Assembly: GCF_042651785.1 (NCBI RefSeq)
Contig: NZ_JBHSEC010000022.1
Coordinates: 195,332-259,331 of the forward strand
Direction: 5' to 3'
DNA: 64,000 nucleotides
From: Chungangia koreensis
GTDB lineage: Bacteria > Bacillota > Bacilli > Bacillales_A > Planococcaceae
Below the pieces are notes generated by a model, which saw nothing but the letters and a program-made list of their open reading frames with translations, ran no database searches and had not been told where the DNA came from. This document shows, piece by piece, positions 36,305-45,528 of the stretch (position 1 is the stretch's first letter; each line of letters starts with the position of its first letter). Position numbers and translations under genes: made by a program.

Positions 36305-37135
36305 ATGGCGATTAAAAAGTACAAACCTACCTCCAATGGTCGTCGTAACATGACAACTTCTACGTTTGAAGAACTAACAACTAACAAACCAGAAAAGTCA
36401 TTGTTAGAGCCTTTAAAGCGTAAAGGCGGACGTAACAACCAAGGTAGAATGACTGTTCGTCATCAAGGTGGCGGCCACAAGCGTCAATACCGTGTCATCG
36501 ACTTCAAACGTTTGAAAGATGGCATCCCAGGACGCGTTGCCACAATTGAGTATGATCCAAACCGCTCTGCGAATATCGCATTGATTAACTATATAGATGG
36601 TGAAAAACGTTACATCTTAGCTCCAAAAGGACTTGAAGTCGGAATGACAATCTATTCTGGTCCTGATGCAGACATTAAAGTAGGTAACGCACTTCCACTT
36701 GAAAACATGCCTATGGGTACTACTATCCATAACATTGAATTGAAACCAGGTAAAGGTGCACAGCTTGTACGTTCAGCTGGTACATCTGCTCAAATCCTTG
36801 GTAAAGAAGGCAAATACGTTATCGTACGTCTTCAATCCGGAGAAGTTCGCATGATCCTTGGCGCTTGCCGTGCTACAGTAGGTCAAGTTGGTAACGAACA
36901 ACACGAACTTATCCACATCGGTAAAGCAGGTCGTTCACGTTGGTTAGGTAAACGCCCAACTGTTCGTGGATCTGTTATGAACCCGAATGATCACCCACAC
37001 GGTGGTGGTGAAGGACGTTCTCCAATTGGACGTAAAGCACCAGTTACTCCTTGGGGTAAACCAGCTCTTGGTTATAAAACTCGCAAGAAGAAAAACAAAT
37101 CCGACAAACTTATCATTCGTCGCCGTAAAAAATAA
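36305..37135 (+). CDS. rplB: 50S ribosomal protein L2
   Basis: 276 aa. Peptidyl-transferase-centre protein; the conserved C-terminal VRGSVMNPNDHPHGGGEGR segment includes the invariant His. KYKPTSNGRRNMT begins the protein. ATG follows AAGGAGGGAAAACAA. Confidence 0.98.
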   Translation: MAIKKYKPTSNGRRNMTTSTFEELTTNKPEKSLLEPLKRKGGRNNQGRMTVRHQGGGHKRQYRVIDFKRLKDGIPGRVATIEYDPNRSANIALINYIDGEKRYILAPKGLEVGMTIYSGPDADIKVGNALPLENMPMGTTIHNIELKPGKGAQLVRSAGTSAQILGKEGKYVIVRLQSGEVRMILGACRATVGQVGNEQHELIHIGKAGRSRWLGKRPTVRGSVMNPNDHPHGGGEGRSPIGRKAPVTPWGKPALGYKTRKKKNKSDKLIIRRRKK

Positions 37136-37195
37136 TGTGATGATACTGCGGTTCAATGAACGAACCGTGGTGACGTCACGGAGGGAGGTTCCAAA

Positions 37196-37474
37196 ATGGG
37201 TCGTAGCTTGAAAAAAGGACCTTTTGTCGATGATCACTTGATGAACAAAGTTGAAGCTCAAAAGGATTCCGAGAAGAAACATGTAATTAAAACTTGGTCT
37301 CGCCGTTCTACTATCTTCCCGTCCTTCATCGGACAAACGATCGCTGTATATGACGGACGTAAACATGTGCCAGTATACGTGACTGAAGATATGGTAGGTC
37401 ATAAGCTTGGCGAATTCGCACCAACTCGTACTTATAAAGGGCACGGTGCAGACGATAAGAAAACAAGACGCTAA
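37196..37474 (+). CDS. rpsS: 30S ribosomal protein S19
   Basis: 92 aa. 30S head protein next to S13. MGRSLKKGPFVDDHL is diagnostic. ATG follows GGAGGGAGGTTCCAAA. Confidence 0.98.
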   Translation: MGRSLKKGPFVDDHLMNKVEAQKDSEKKHVIKTWSRRSTIFPSFIGQTIAVYDGRKHVPVYVTEDMVGHKLGEFAPTRTYKGHGADDKKTRR

Positions 37475-37494
37475 ATTGAGAGGAGGTTATCCTA

Positions 37495-37839
37495 ATGCAA
37501 GAAGCTAAAGCTATTGCTCGTACAGTCCGCATTGCTCCTCGTAAAGTCCGTTTAGTCGTTGATTTAATCCGAGGTAAGCAAGTTGGCGAAGCGGTTGCGA
37601 TTTTGCGCCTTACTCCTAAAGCAGCATCTCCTGTTGTAGAAAAGGTATTAAAATCTGCAGTTGCTAACGCTGAACACAACTATGATTTAGATATTAACAA
37701 CTTGGTGGTTACAGCAGCATTCGTAGACGAAGGTCCAACGTTGAAACGTTTCCGTCCACGTGCTCAAGGCCGTGCAAGTGCTATCAATAAACGAACAAGC
37801 CACATTACAATCGTGGTATCTGAGAAGAAGGAGGGATAA
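37495..37839 (+). CDS. rplV: 50S ribosomal protein L22
   Basis: 114 aa. Its C-terminal beta-hairpin (about 80-100, LKRFRPRAQGRASAINKRTSH) lines the exit tunnel beside L4. ATG follows AGGAGGTTATCCTA. Confidence 0.97.
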   Translation: MQEAKAIARTVRIAPRKVRLVVDLIRGKQVGEAVAILRLTPKAASPVVEKVLKSAVANAEHNYDLDINNLVVTAAFVDEGPTLKRFRPRAQGRASAINKRTSHITIVVSEKKEG

Positions 37840-37842
37840 TTC

Positions 37843-38499
37843 GTGGGTCAAAAAGTGCATCCTAATGGAATGCGTGTTGGCATTATCCGTGACTGGGAGT
37901 CAAAATGGTATGCTGAAAAGGACTACGCAACTCTTTTACATGAAGATTTAAAAGTCCGTGAATACATTGAAGGCCGTTTGAAAGACGCATCTGTTTCTAA
38001 AGTAGAAATCGAGCGTGCTGCAAACCGTGTAAATATTACAATCCACACTGCAAAACCAGGTATGGTAATCGGTAAAGGTGGTTCCGAAGTTGAAAACCTT
38101 CGTAAGGAACTTAACAGCCTAACTGGCAAGCGTGTACACATCAATATCATTGAAATTAAGAGAGCAGATCTTGACGCGAAACTTGTTGCTGAAAACATCG
38201 CTCGTCAATTGGAAAACCGCGTATCATTCCGCCGTGCCCAAAAACAAGCGATCCAACGCACAATGCGTTCTGGAGCAAAAGGTATCAAAACTCAAGTATC
38301 TGGACGTCTTGGCGGTGCGGATATCGCACGTGCTGAACATTATAGTGAAGGAACTGTTCCGCTTCATACACTTCGTGCTGACATCGATTATGCTCATGCT
38401 GAAGCAGACACAACTTACGGTAAGTTGGGTGTCAAAGTATGGATCTACCGCGGTGAAGTCCTTCCAGTGAAGAAGAACTCTGGAGAAGGAGGCAAATAA
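37843..38499 (+). CDS. rpsC: 30S ribosomal protein S3
   Basis: 218 aa. mRNA entry-channel protein; KH domain with MVIGKGGSEVE near residue 75. Start GTG 37843 follows AAGGAGGG inside the end of rplV, 3 bp after its stop. Confidence 0.98.
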   Translation: MGQKVHPNGMRVGIIRDWESKWYAEKDYATLLHEDLKVREYIEGRLKDASVSKVEIERAANRVNITIHTAKPGMVIGKGGSEVENLRKELNSLTGKRVHINIIEIKRADLDAKLVAENIARQLENRVSFRRAQKQAIQRTMRSGAKGIKTQVSGRLGGADIARAEHYSEGTVPLHTLRADIDYAHAEADTTYGKLGVKVWIYRGEVLPVKKNSGEGGK

Positions 38500-38501
38500 T
38501 T

Positions 38502-38936
38502 ATGTTAATGCCTAAACGCGTTAAATACCGTCGTGAACACCGTGGGAAAATGCGCGGTGAAACAAAAGGCGGCGCAGAAGTAGCATTTGGTGAATATGGC
38601 CTCCAAGCTGTAGAAGCCGGATGGATTACAAACCGTCAAATCGAATCCGCTCGTATCGCTATGACACGTTACATGAAACGTGGCGGTAAAGTATGGATCA
38701 AAATCTTCCCACATAAGCCTTACACAAAGAAACCTCTTGAAGTCCGGATGGGTTCCGGTAAAGGTGCTCCTGAAGGCTGGGTAGCAGTAGTAAAACCAGG
38801 AAGAGTCATGTTTGAAATCGCTGGAGTAAGTGAAGAGGTTGCTCGTGAAGCGCTTCGTCTTGCTGCACACAAACTTCCTGTTAAATCCAAATTCGTAAAA
38901 CGTGAAGAAATTGGTGGTGAATCTAATGAAAGCTAA
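38502..38936 (+). CDS. rplP: 50S ribosomal protein L16
   Basis: 144 aa. Organises the A-site tRNA region. MLMPKRVKYRREHRGKMRG and GSGKGAPEGWVAVVKPG are typical. Begins 2 bp after rpsC and overlaps rpmC by 11 bp. Confidence 0.98.
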   Translation: MLMPKRVKYRREHRGKMRGETKGGAEVAFGEYGLQAVEAGWITNRQIESARIAMTRYMKRGGKVWIKIFPHKPYTKKPLEVRMGSGKGAPEGWVAVVKPGRVMFEIAGVSEEVAREALRLAAHKLPVKSKFVKREEIGGESNES

Positions 38937-39126
38937 AGAACTTCGTGACCTTACCACTGCTGAAATAGAACAGAATGTAAAATCACTGAAAGAAGAGCTT
39001 TTCAACCTTCGCTTCCAATTGGCGACTGGTCAATTAGAAAACACAGCTCGCATTCGTGAAGTACGTAAATCGATTGCGCGTATGAAAACTGTGATTCGTG
39101 AAAGAGAAATCAGTGCAAATAACTGA
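38926..39126 (+). CDS. rpmC: 50S ribosomal protein L29
   Basis: 66 aa, two-helix protein at the tunnel exit next to L23. MKAKELRDLTTAEIEQ start; LFNLRFQLATGQLENT core. ATG 38926 fits GGTGGTG; an upstream in-frame start at 38902 lies deeper in rplP. Confidence 0.96.
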   Translation: MKAKELRDLTTAEIEQNVKSLKEELFNLRFQLATGQLENTARIREVRKSIARMKTVIREREISANN

Positions 39127-39144
39127 TAAAGGAGGTTTGCAGCA

Positions 39145-39408
39145 ATGACTGAGCGTAACCAACGCAAAGTATACACAGGCCGTGTCGTATCCGACAAAAT
39201 GGACAAAACAGTAACTGTTTTGGTTGAGACGCATAAAAAGCACTCCCTATACGGTAAACGTGTAAAATACTCTAAAAAATTCAAAGCTCATGATGAATTG
39301 AACGAAGCTAAGATCGGCGATATCGTTCGTATCATGGAAACACGCCCGCTATCCGCTACAAAACGTTTCCGTCTAGTAGAGGTTGTAGAAAAAGCGGTTA
39401 TTATCTAA
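39145..39408 (+). CDS. rpsQ: 30S ribosomal protein S17
   Basis: 87 aa OB-fold primary 16S binding protein. YTGRVVSDKMDKTVTVLVET is diagnostic. ATG follows AAAGGAGGTTTGCAGCA. Confidence 0.97.
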   Translation: MTERNQRKVYTGRVVSDKMDKTVTVLVETHKKHSLYGKRVKYSKKFKAHDELNEAKIGDIVRIMETRPLSATKRFRLVEVVEKAVII

Positions 39409-39453
39409 TCAATTATGTTCGGAAAAGATAAATTCCGAAGGGAGGTAACCTGA

Positions 39454-39822
39454 ATGATACAACAAGAAACTCGTATGAAAGTTGCTGACAACTCTGGTGC
39501 CCGTGAAGTATTAACAATTAAAGTACTTGGTGGTTCTGGCCGTAAAACAGCTAACATCGGTGATGTAGTTGTTGTAACAGTCAAGAAAGCAACACCAGGT
39601 GGCGTTGTTAAGAAGGGTGACGTAGTTAAAGCCGTCATCGTACGTACAAAGAGCGGTGTTCGCCGTAAAGACGGTACTTACATCACATTCGATGAGAATG
39701 CATGCGTAATTATCCGTGACGATAAGAGCCCTCGCGGAACTCGTATTTTCGGACCAGTTGCACGTGAACTACGTGATAACAACTTCATGAAAATCGTTTC
39801 CTTGGCTCCGGAAGTTCTTTAA
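39454..39822 (+). CDS. rplN: 50S ribosomal protein L14
   Basis: 122 aa. Interface protein forming bridge B8. MIQQETRMKVADNSGAREV and the C-terminal FMKIVSLAPEVL are typical. ATG follows AAGGGAGGTAACCTGA. Confidence 0.98.
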   Translation: MIQQETRMKVADNSGAREVLTIKVLGGSGRKTANIGDVVVVTVKKATPGGVVKKGDVVKAVIVRTKSGVRRKDGTYITFDENACVIIRDDKSPRGTRIFGPVARELRDNNFMKIVSLAPEVL

Positions 39823-39858
39823 TTCAAAGGAAAGTGCCAATCAAGGAGGTGCGACAGA

Positions 39859-40170
39859 ATGCATGTAAAAAAAGGCGATAAAGTTATGGTGATCTCTGGA
39901 AAAGACAAAGGGAAAACAGGTGTTATCCTTGAAGCTCATCCTAAGAAAGAACGTGTGCTTGTAGAAGGTGTTAACATCGTGAAGAAGCATACAAAACCGA
40001 ACCAAGCAAATCCGCAAGGCGGAATTGTAAGCCAAGAGGCACCGATTCACGTTTCGAACGTTATGTTGATCGATCCTAAATCTGGCGAGCCGACTCGCGT
40101 AGGTTACAAGGTAGAAGGCGACAAGAAAGTTCGTGTTGCAAAAAAATCCGGTGAAGTACTAGATAAATAA
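39859..40170 (+). CDS. rplX: 50S ribosomal protein L24
   Basis: 103 aa KOW-fold assembly initiator. KKGDKVMVISGKDKGKTGVIL is the KOW motif. ATG follows AAGGAGGTGCGACAGA. Confidence 0.97.
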   Translation: MHVKKGDKVMVISGKDKGKTGVILEAHPKKERVLVEGVNIVKKHTKPNQANPQGGIVSQEAPIHVSNVMLIDPKSGEPTRVGYKVEGDKKVRVAKKSGEVLDK

Positions 40171-40193
40171 GCTAATTGAAGGGAGGTACACAC

Positions 40194-40733
40194 ATGAGCC
40201 GCCTAAAAGACAAATATTTAAACGAAATCACTCCAGCTCTTATGAGCAAATTTGAATATAAATCCGTCATGCAAGTGCCTAAGGTCGAAAAGATCGTAAT
40301 TAACATGGGTGTGGGTGACGCTGTTCAAAACACTAAAGCATTAGACGCTGCTGTAGAAGATCTACAAGCGATTTCAGGTCAAAAACCTGTAGTCACTAAA
40401 GCAAAAAAATCCATCGCAGGTTTCCGTCTCCGTGAAGGTATGCCGATCGGAACGAAAGTAACTCTACGCGGTGAACGTATGTATGAATTCCTGGACAAAT
40501 TGATCGCTGTTTCACTTCCACGTGTACGTGACTTCCGTGGTGTTTCCAAAAAAGCATTCGACGGTCGCGGTAACTACACATTGGGCGTTAAAGAGCAATT
40601 AATTTTCCCTGAAATCGACTACGATAAAGTTTCTAAAGTCCGTGGTATGGACATCGTAATTGTGACAACTGCGAACACTGATGAAGAAGCTCGCGAACTA
40701 TTAACACAATTCGGTATGCCATTCCAAAAGTAA
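40194..40733 (+). CDS. rplE: 50S ribosomal protein L5
   Basis: 179 aa. Binds 5S rRNA and P-site tRNA. KIVINMGVGDAVQN and DIVIVTTANTDEEARELL are conserved. ATG 40194 follows AAGGGAGGTACACAC; an in-frame start at 40176 precedes that site. Confidence 0.97.
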   Translation: MSRLKDKYLNEITPALMSKFEYKSVMQVPKVEKIVINMGVGDAVQNTKALDAAVEDLQAISGQKPVVTKAKKSIAGFRLREGMPIGTKVTLRGERMYEFLDKLIAVSLPRVRDFRGVSKKAFDGRGNYTLGVKEQLIFPEIDYDKVSKVRGMDIVIVTTANTDEEARELLTQFGMPFQK

Positions 40734-40752
40734 AATAAAGGGAGGCGAAATC

Positions 40753-40938
40753 GTGGCTAAAAAATCAATGGTCGCTAAGCAAAAACGTACGCCAAAGTAC
40801 AAAGTGCAAGAATACACTCGTTGTGAACGTTGTGGACGTCCGCACTCTGTATACCGCAAATTCAAGCTTTGCCGTATTTGTTTCCGTGAACTTGCATACA
40901 AGGGACAAATTCCTGGCGTTAAAAAAGCCAGCTGGTAA
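40753..40938 (+). CDS. rpsN: 30S ribosomal protein S14, zinc-binding type Z
   Basis: 61 aa. Short form with four zinc Cys (CERC at about 24-27 and CRIC at about 40-43). Start GTG 40753 follows AGGGAGGCGAAATC. The long zinc-free paralog used under zinc shortage would be elsewhere. Confidence 0.97.
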   Translation: MAKKSMVAKQKRTPKYKVQEYTRCERCGRPHSVYRKFKLCRICFRELAYKGQIPGVKKASW

Positions 40939-40967
40939 TCCCCTAATTTGGGAAGGAGGTAAATGAA

Positions 40968-41366
40968 ATGACAATGACTGATCCGATTGCAGATATGCTG
41001 ACACGCATTCGTAACGCGAACATGGTTCGTCACGAGAAATTAGAAGTTCCAGCTTCCAACATGAAAAAGGATATTGCTGAAATTCTAAAGCGTGAAGGAT
41101 TCATCCGTGACGTTGAGTATATTGAAGACAACAAACAAGGAATCATCCGCATCTTCTTGAAATATGGCCAAAATAACGAGCGTGTTATCACTGGCTTGAA
41201 ACGCATTTCTAAACCAGGTCTTCGTGTATACGCGAAAACTACTGAAGTTCCTCGTGTATTGAACGGCCTTGGTATTGCTTTAGTTTCTACATCACAAGGA
41301 TTGCTTACTGACAAAGAAGCTCGCGCTAAACAAGTGGGCGGCGAAATCATCGCTTACGTTTGGTAA
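40968..41366 (+). CDS. rpsH: 30S ribosomal protein S8
   Basis: 132 aa, central-domain primary binding protein. MTDPIADMLTRIRNAN and the C-terminal STSQGLLTDKEARAK are typical. ATG 40968 and ATG 40974 are both possible behind GGAAGGAGG; 132 aa equals the B. subtilis length. Confidence 0.97.
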   Translation: MTMTDPIADMLTRIRNANMVRHEKLEVPASNMKKDIAEILKREGFIRDVEYIEDNKQGIIRIFLKYGQNNERVITGLKRISKPGLRVYAKTTEVPRVLNGLGIALVSTSQGLLTDKEARAKQVGGEIIAYVW

Positions 41367-41395
41367 TCAGCAACAAAAGAATGGAGGTGTACTGA

Positions 41396-41935
41396 ATGTC
41401 CCGCGTAGGTAAAAAACCAATCGAGGTTCCAACAGGCGTTACTGTAACTATTGATGAAAATAATACAGTCGTTGTTAAAGGACCTAAAGGTGAACTAACA
41501 AATTCTTTCAACAAAGATATTAAAATCGAACAAAACGACAATATCATCACATTGACTCGTCCTTCCGAATCAAAAGAACACCGCACAATCCACGGTACTA
41601 CACGTGCATTGTTGGCTAACATGGTAACTGGAGTTTCTGAAGGATTCACACGTGGTCTTGAATTAGTAGGTGTCGGTTACCGTGCTCAACTACAAGGCAA
41701 AAAGCTAGTATTGAACGTTGGTTACTCACACCCAGTTGAATTCGAAGCTGAAGATGGTGTCGAAATCGAAGTTCCTTCCAATACGAAGATTATTGTAAAA
41801 GGTATCAACAAAGAAAAAGTTGGTGCTCTTGCATCCAACATCCGTCAAGTACGTCCACCAGAGCCATACAAAGGCAAAGGGATCCGTTACGAAGGCGAAT
41901 ATGTACGCCGTAAAGAAGGTAAAACAGGTAAATAA
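41396..41935 (+). CDS. rplF: 50S ribosomal protein L6
   Basis: 179 aa, two similar alpha/beta domains, near the sarcin-ricin loop. MSRVGKKPIEVPTGV and the C-terminal PEPYKGKGIRYEGE are diagnostic. ATG follows GGAGGTGTACTGA. Confidence 0.98.
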   Translation: MSRVGKKPIEVPTGVTVTIDENNTVVVKGPKGELTNSFNKDIKIEQNDNIITLTRPSESKEHRTIHGTTRALLANMVTGVSEGFTRGLELVGVGYRAQLQGKKLVLNVGYSHPVEFEAEDGVEIEVPSNTKIIVKGINKEKVGALASNIRQVRPPEPYKGKGIRYEGEYVRRKEGKTGK

Positions 41936-41967
41936 TGTCGCATATACATTAGAAAGGAGTGACCTCG

Positions 41968-42327
41968 GTGATTACGAAACAAGATAAAAATCAGGTTCGT
42001 AAAAAACGTCATGGCCGTGTTCGTGCAAAAATCAGTGGTACAGCTGAACGTCCACGCTTGAATGTTTACCGTTCGAACAAACACATTTATGCACAATTGA
42101 TCGACGACGCAGCTGGCGTAACGATTGCAAGTGCTACAACAATGGAAAAAGGTTTCGAAGGTTCTACTGGCAGCACAGAAGCTGCTGTTAAAGTCGGAGA
42201 AGCAATTGCAAAACGCGCTGTTGAAAAGAACGTAACGAAAGTTGTTTTTGACCGTGGCGGTTACTTATATCATGGACGCGTGAAAGCTTTGGCTGAAGCT
42301 GCACGTGAAAACGGCTTAGAATTTTAA
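41968..42327 (+). CDS. rplR: 50S ribosomal protein L18
   Basis: 119 aa. Carries 5S rRNA with L5. RPRLNVYRSNKHIYAQ and FDRGGYLYHGRVKALA are typical. I chose GTG 41968 (MITKQDKNQ) 7 nt after AAAGGAGTG; the GTG at 41959 is inside that site. Confidence 0.95.
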   Translation: MITKQDKNQVRKKRHGRVRAKISGTAERPRLNVYRSNKHIYAQLIDDAAGVTIASATTMEKGFEGSTGSTEAAVKVGEAIAKRAVEKNVTKVVFDRGGYLYHGRVKALAEAARENGLEF

Positions 42328-42348
42328 GAAGAAGGAGGGACACAACTC

Positions 42349-42852
42349 ATGAGTCGCATTGATGCAAACAAACTTGGTGAACTGGAAGAACGCGTTGTTA
42401 CGATTAACCGTGTTGCGAAAGTTGTAAAAGGCGGACGCCGTTTCCGTTTCTCTGCATTGGTTGTTGTTGGTGACAAGAACGGTCATGTAGGTTTCGGTTC
42501 AGGTAAAGCTCAAGAAGTACCTGACGCAATTCGTAAAGCGGTTGAAGATGCGAAAAAGAATCTAATCGAAGTGCCAATGGTTGGCGGTACAACTCCACAC
42601 GAAGTGTTGGGCCGTTTTGGAGCTGGTAAGGTTATGATCAAACCTGCTTCTGCCGGTACTGGAGTTATCGCAGGTGGACCTGTTCGTGCGGTACTTGAAC
42701 TTGCAGGTATTACAGATATCCTATCTAAATCCCTTGGTTCAAACACACCAATCAACATGGTTAACGCTACAATCTCCGGATTGAAAGAACTAAAACATGC
42801 TGAAGAAGTTGCCAAATTACGCGGTAAATCAGTAGAAGAACTGTTAGGATAA
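42349..42852 (+). CDS. rpsE: 30S ribosomal protein S5
   Basis: 167 aa. dsRBD-like N-terminal half and a C-terminal fold involved in accuracy and spectinomycin sensitivity. VVKGGRRFRFSALVVVGD is diagnostic. ATG follows GAAGGAGGGACACAACTC. Confidence 0.97.
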   Translation: MSRIDANKLGELEERVVTINRVAKVVKGGRRFRFSALVVVGDKNGHVGFGSGKAQEVPDAIRKAVEDAKKNLIEVPMVGGTTPHEVLGRFGAGKVMIKPASAGTGVIAGGPVRAVLELAGITDILSKSLGSNTPINMVNATISGLKELKHAEEVAKLRGKSVEELLG

Positions 42853-42865
42853 GGAGGGGACACTA

Positions 42866-43045
42866 ATGGCTAAATTACAAATTACCCTCGCTAAGAGTGT
42901 GATCGGTTCAAAACCGGCACAACGCAAAACAGTAGAAGCTCTTGGTTTGCGTAAAACTCATCAAACGGTTGAACACGAGGACAATGCTGCTATTCGTGGT
43001 ATGATTAATACTGTCGCTCACTTAGTCACAGTTAAAGAAGTGTAA
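42866..43045 (+). CDS. rpmD: 50S ribosomal protein L30
   Basis: 59 aa. LQITLAKSVIGSKPAQRKT and LGLRKTHQTVEHEDN are typical of bacterial L30. ATG follows AAGGAGGGGACACTA. Placed between rpsE and rplO as in other Firmicutes. Confidence 0.96.
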   Translation: MAKLQITLAKSVIGSKPAQRKTVEALGLRKTHQTVEHEDNAAIRGMINTVAHLVTVKEV

Positions 43046-43077
43046 TATAGATTTTATCGAATAAGGAGGTGCCAAAC

Positions 43078-43518
43078 ATGAAACTGCATGAATTAAAACC
43101 AGCAGAAGGTTCCCGTAAAGAACGCAATCGTTTAGGTCGCGGTATCGGTTCCGGTAATGGTAAAACTTCAGGTAAAGGTCATAAAGGTCAAAAAGCACGT
43201 TCCGGCGGCGGTGTACGTCCTGGATTTGAAGGTGGTCAAATGCCTTTATTCCAACGTTTACCTAAGCGCGGATTTACGAACATCAACCGTAAAGAGTTCG
43301 CGATCGTGAACCTTGAAACGTTGAACCGTTTCGAAGAAGGCACAGAGGTAACACCTGAATTGCTTATCGAAACTGGTGTTGTGAGCAATGCGAAGTCAGG
43401 CATCAAGATTTTGGGTAACGGAACTCTTGAAAAGAAATTGACTATCAAAGCACACAAATTCTCCGCCTCCGCGAAAGAAGCAATTGAAAACGCAGGCGGT
43501 CAAACAGAGGTGATCTGA
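43078..43518 (+). CDS. rplO: 50S ribosomal protein L15
   Basis: 146 aa. Gly/Arg-rich N-terminal extension (GRGIGSGNGKTSGKGHKGQK) that threads into 23S rRNA. ATG 43078 follows AAGGAGGTGCCAAAC; GTG 43069 is inside that site. Stop overlaps secY start by one base. Confidence 0.97.
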   Translation: MKLHELKPAEGSRKERNRLGRGIGSGNGKTSGKGHKGQKARSGGGVRPGFEGGQMPLFQRLPKRGFTNINRKEFAIVNLETLNRFEEGTEVTPELLIETGVVSNAKSGIKILGNGTLEKKLTIKAHKFSASAKEAIENAGGQTEVI

Positions 43519-44813
43519 TGTTTCAAACAATCTCCAATTTTATGCGCGTGAGAGATATCCGAAATAAAATTTTGTTCACCCTGTTAATGCTGATTGTATT
43601 CCGAATCGGCACATTTATACCTGTTCCAGGTGTAGATGCAGAAGTATTACAAGCGACAGATCAGAATAGTCTGATCGGTTTCTTGAATACTTTCGGCGGT
43701 GGTGCCCTTAAGAACTTCTCGATCTTAGCGATGGGTATCATGCCTTACATTACAGCTTCCATTATTGTACAGCTTTTACAAATGGATGTAGTTCCGAAGT
43801 TTACTGAATGGGCTAAACAAGGGGACGTTGGTCGCCGTAAGCTTGCTCAATTCACTCGATACTTTACAATCGTCTTGGCATTTATCCAAGCGATTGCCAT
43901 GTCTTATGGTTTCAACCGTATGTATGGTGGAACATTAATCCACAACGATAGCATAAGCACATATATTGTCATTGCGATCGTATTAACTGGTGGTACAGCA
44001 TTCCTTCTTTGGTTAGGTGAGCAAATCACTGCTAAAGGGGTAGGTAATGGTATTTCCATTATTATCTTTGCTGGTATCGTGGCTGCAATTCCGAGTGCAG
44101 TCAACCAAATCTATTCTCAGCAAATTGAGGGTGCAGGTGAAGCATTGTTCATCCGCATTATCGTCTTGGTATTACTCTTACTTGCTGTAATTGCAATCAC
44201 AGTAGGAACTATTTACGTTGCTCAAGCATTACGTAAAATTCCGATCCAATATGCAAAACGTGTAACTGGTCGTTCCCAATCAACAGGAGGACAGCAAACG
44301 CATCTTCCATTGAAAGTGAATGCGGCCGGCGTTATTCCAGTAATCTTCGCTGTAGCGTTTATCATTACGCCACAGTCTATCGCTTCTTTCTTTGGTACGA
44401 ATAAAGTAACGACGTTCATCATGAACACGTTCGATTATTCGAAGCCAATCGGTATGATCATTTACATTGCGTTGATTCTTGCGTTTACGTATTTCTATGC
44501 GTTTATCCAAGTCAACCCTGAAAAGATCTCCGATAACTTGAAAAAGCAAGGTGCGTACATCCCGGGAATTCGCCCAGGCCAAAATACGCAAGATTACTTA
44601 ACAACAGTACTCTACCGCTTGACATTCGTAGGAGCAATCTTCCTTGCTGTCTTAGCTGTTCTTCCGATCTTGTTCATTAACTTTGCGGGTCTACCACCTG
44701 CTGCACAAATTGGCGGAACAAGCTTGCTCATCATAGTAGGGGTAGCCCTTGAAACGATGAAACAGTTGGAAGCGCAACTCGTTAAGCGTCATTATAAAGG
44801 CTTTATGAAATAA
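43518..44813 (+). CDS. secY: preprotein translocase subunit SecY
   Basis: 431 aa with ten predicted membrane helices. Central channel of the Sec translocon, with SecE encoded at 15657. GTFIPVPGVDAEVL after TM1 and NPEKISDNLKKQGAYIPGIRPG in the C5 cytosolic loop are typical. Coupled to rplO. Confidence 0.97.
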   Translation: MFQTISNFMRVRDIRNKILFTLLMLIVFRIGTFIPVPGVDAEVLQATDQNSLIGFLNTFGGGALKNFSILAMGIMPYITASIIVQLLQMDVVPKFTEWAKQGDVGRRKLAQFTRYFTIVLAFIQAIAMSYGFNRMYGGTLIHNDSISTYIVIAIVLTGGTAFLLWLGEQITAKGVGNGISIIIFAGIVAAIPSAVNQIYSQQIEGAGEALFIRIIVLVLLLLAVIAITVGTIYVAQALRKIPIQYAKRVTGRSQSTGGQQTHLPLKVNAAGVIPVIFAVAFIITPQSIASFFGTNKVTTFIMNTFDYSKPIGMIIYIALILAFTYFYAFIQVNPEKISDNLKKQGAYIPGIRPGQNTQDYLTTVLYRLTFVGAIFLAVLAVLPILFINFAGLPPAAQIGGTSLLIIVGVALETMKQLEAQLVKRHYKGFMK

Positions 44814-44851
44814 TGATTTCTTAAGGCGAAAAAATTGAGGGGGCAACGCGT

Positions 44852-45505
44852 ATGAACATCGTATTAATGGGTCTACCTGGTGCCGGTAAAGGTACTCAGG
44901 CTGACAAAATTGTTGATAAATACGGAATCCCTCATATTTCTACAGGCGATATGTTCCGCGCCGCTATTAAAGAAGGAACGGAACTTGGCCTAAAAGCGAA
45001 ATCCTTCATGGATCAGGGAGCGTTGGTCCCTGATGAAGTAACAATTGGTATTGTTCGCGAAAGATTGAGCAAGCCGGATTGTGAAAATGGATTCCTCCTT
45101 GACGGGTTTCCTCGCACTGTCCCTCAGGCAGAGGCGCTTGATGCGACTTTGTCTGAATTGGGCAAAAAAGTGGAACACGTCCTCAACATTGTTGTGGAAA
45201 AGGAAGAATTGATTAAACGTCTTACAGGTAGACGCATCTGCAGAACATGCGGTGCTTCTTACCACATGGTTTTTAACCCGCCAAAAGTCGAAGGCATTTG
45301 CGACCGTGATGGTGGCGAGCTTTACCAACGTGAAGATGACAATCCGGAAACGGTCACGAACCGTCTGGAAGTAAATATGAAACAGACGAAACCACTATTG
45401 GACTTCTATGAAGCCAAAGGTGTTTTATCGAATATTGACGGTCAGCAAGATATCAATAAGGTCTTCGCTGATTTAGACGCTCTGTTACAGAGCAGCCAAG
45501 GCTGA
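44852..45505 (+). CDS. adk: adenylate kinase
   Basis: 217 aa. Walker A GLPGAGKGTQA; LID domain with a zinc site (CRTC near 130-133, then C and D in CDRDGG near 150). Interconverts ATP, AMP and ADP. ATG follows GAGGGGGCAACGCGT. In B. subtilis map follows directly, but here it does not. Confidence 0.97.
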   Translation: MNIVLMGLPGAGKGTQADKIVDKYGIPHISTGDMFRAAIKEGTELGLKAKSFMDQGALVPDEVTIGIVRERLSKPDCENGFLLDGFPRTVPQAEALDATLSELGKKVEHVLNIVVEKEELIKRLTGRRICRTCGASYHMVFNPPKVEGICDRDGGELYQREDDNPETVTNRLEVNMKQTKPLLDFYEAKGVLSNIDGQQDINKVFADLDALLQSSQG

Positions 45506-45528
45506 TTCCCTACAAACTGGGCGCAGTG

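Noticed and set aside
40968..41366. Unusual S8 start or other anomalies in the ribosomal protein block
   Set aside because: Alternative nearby starts only change one or two residues; gene content and order are ordinary.
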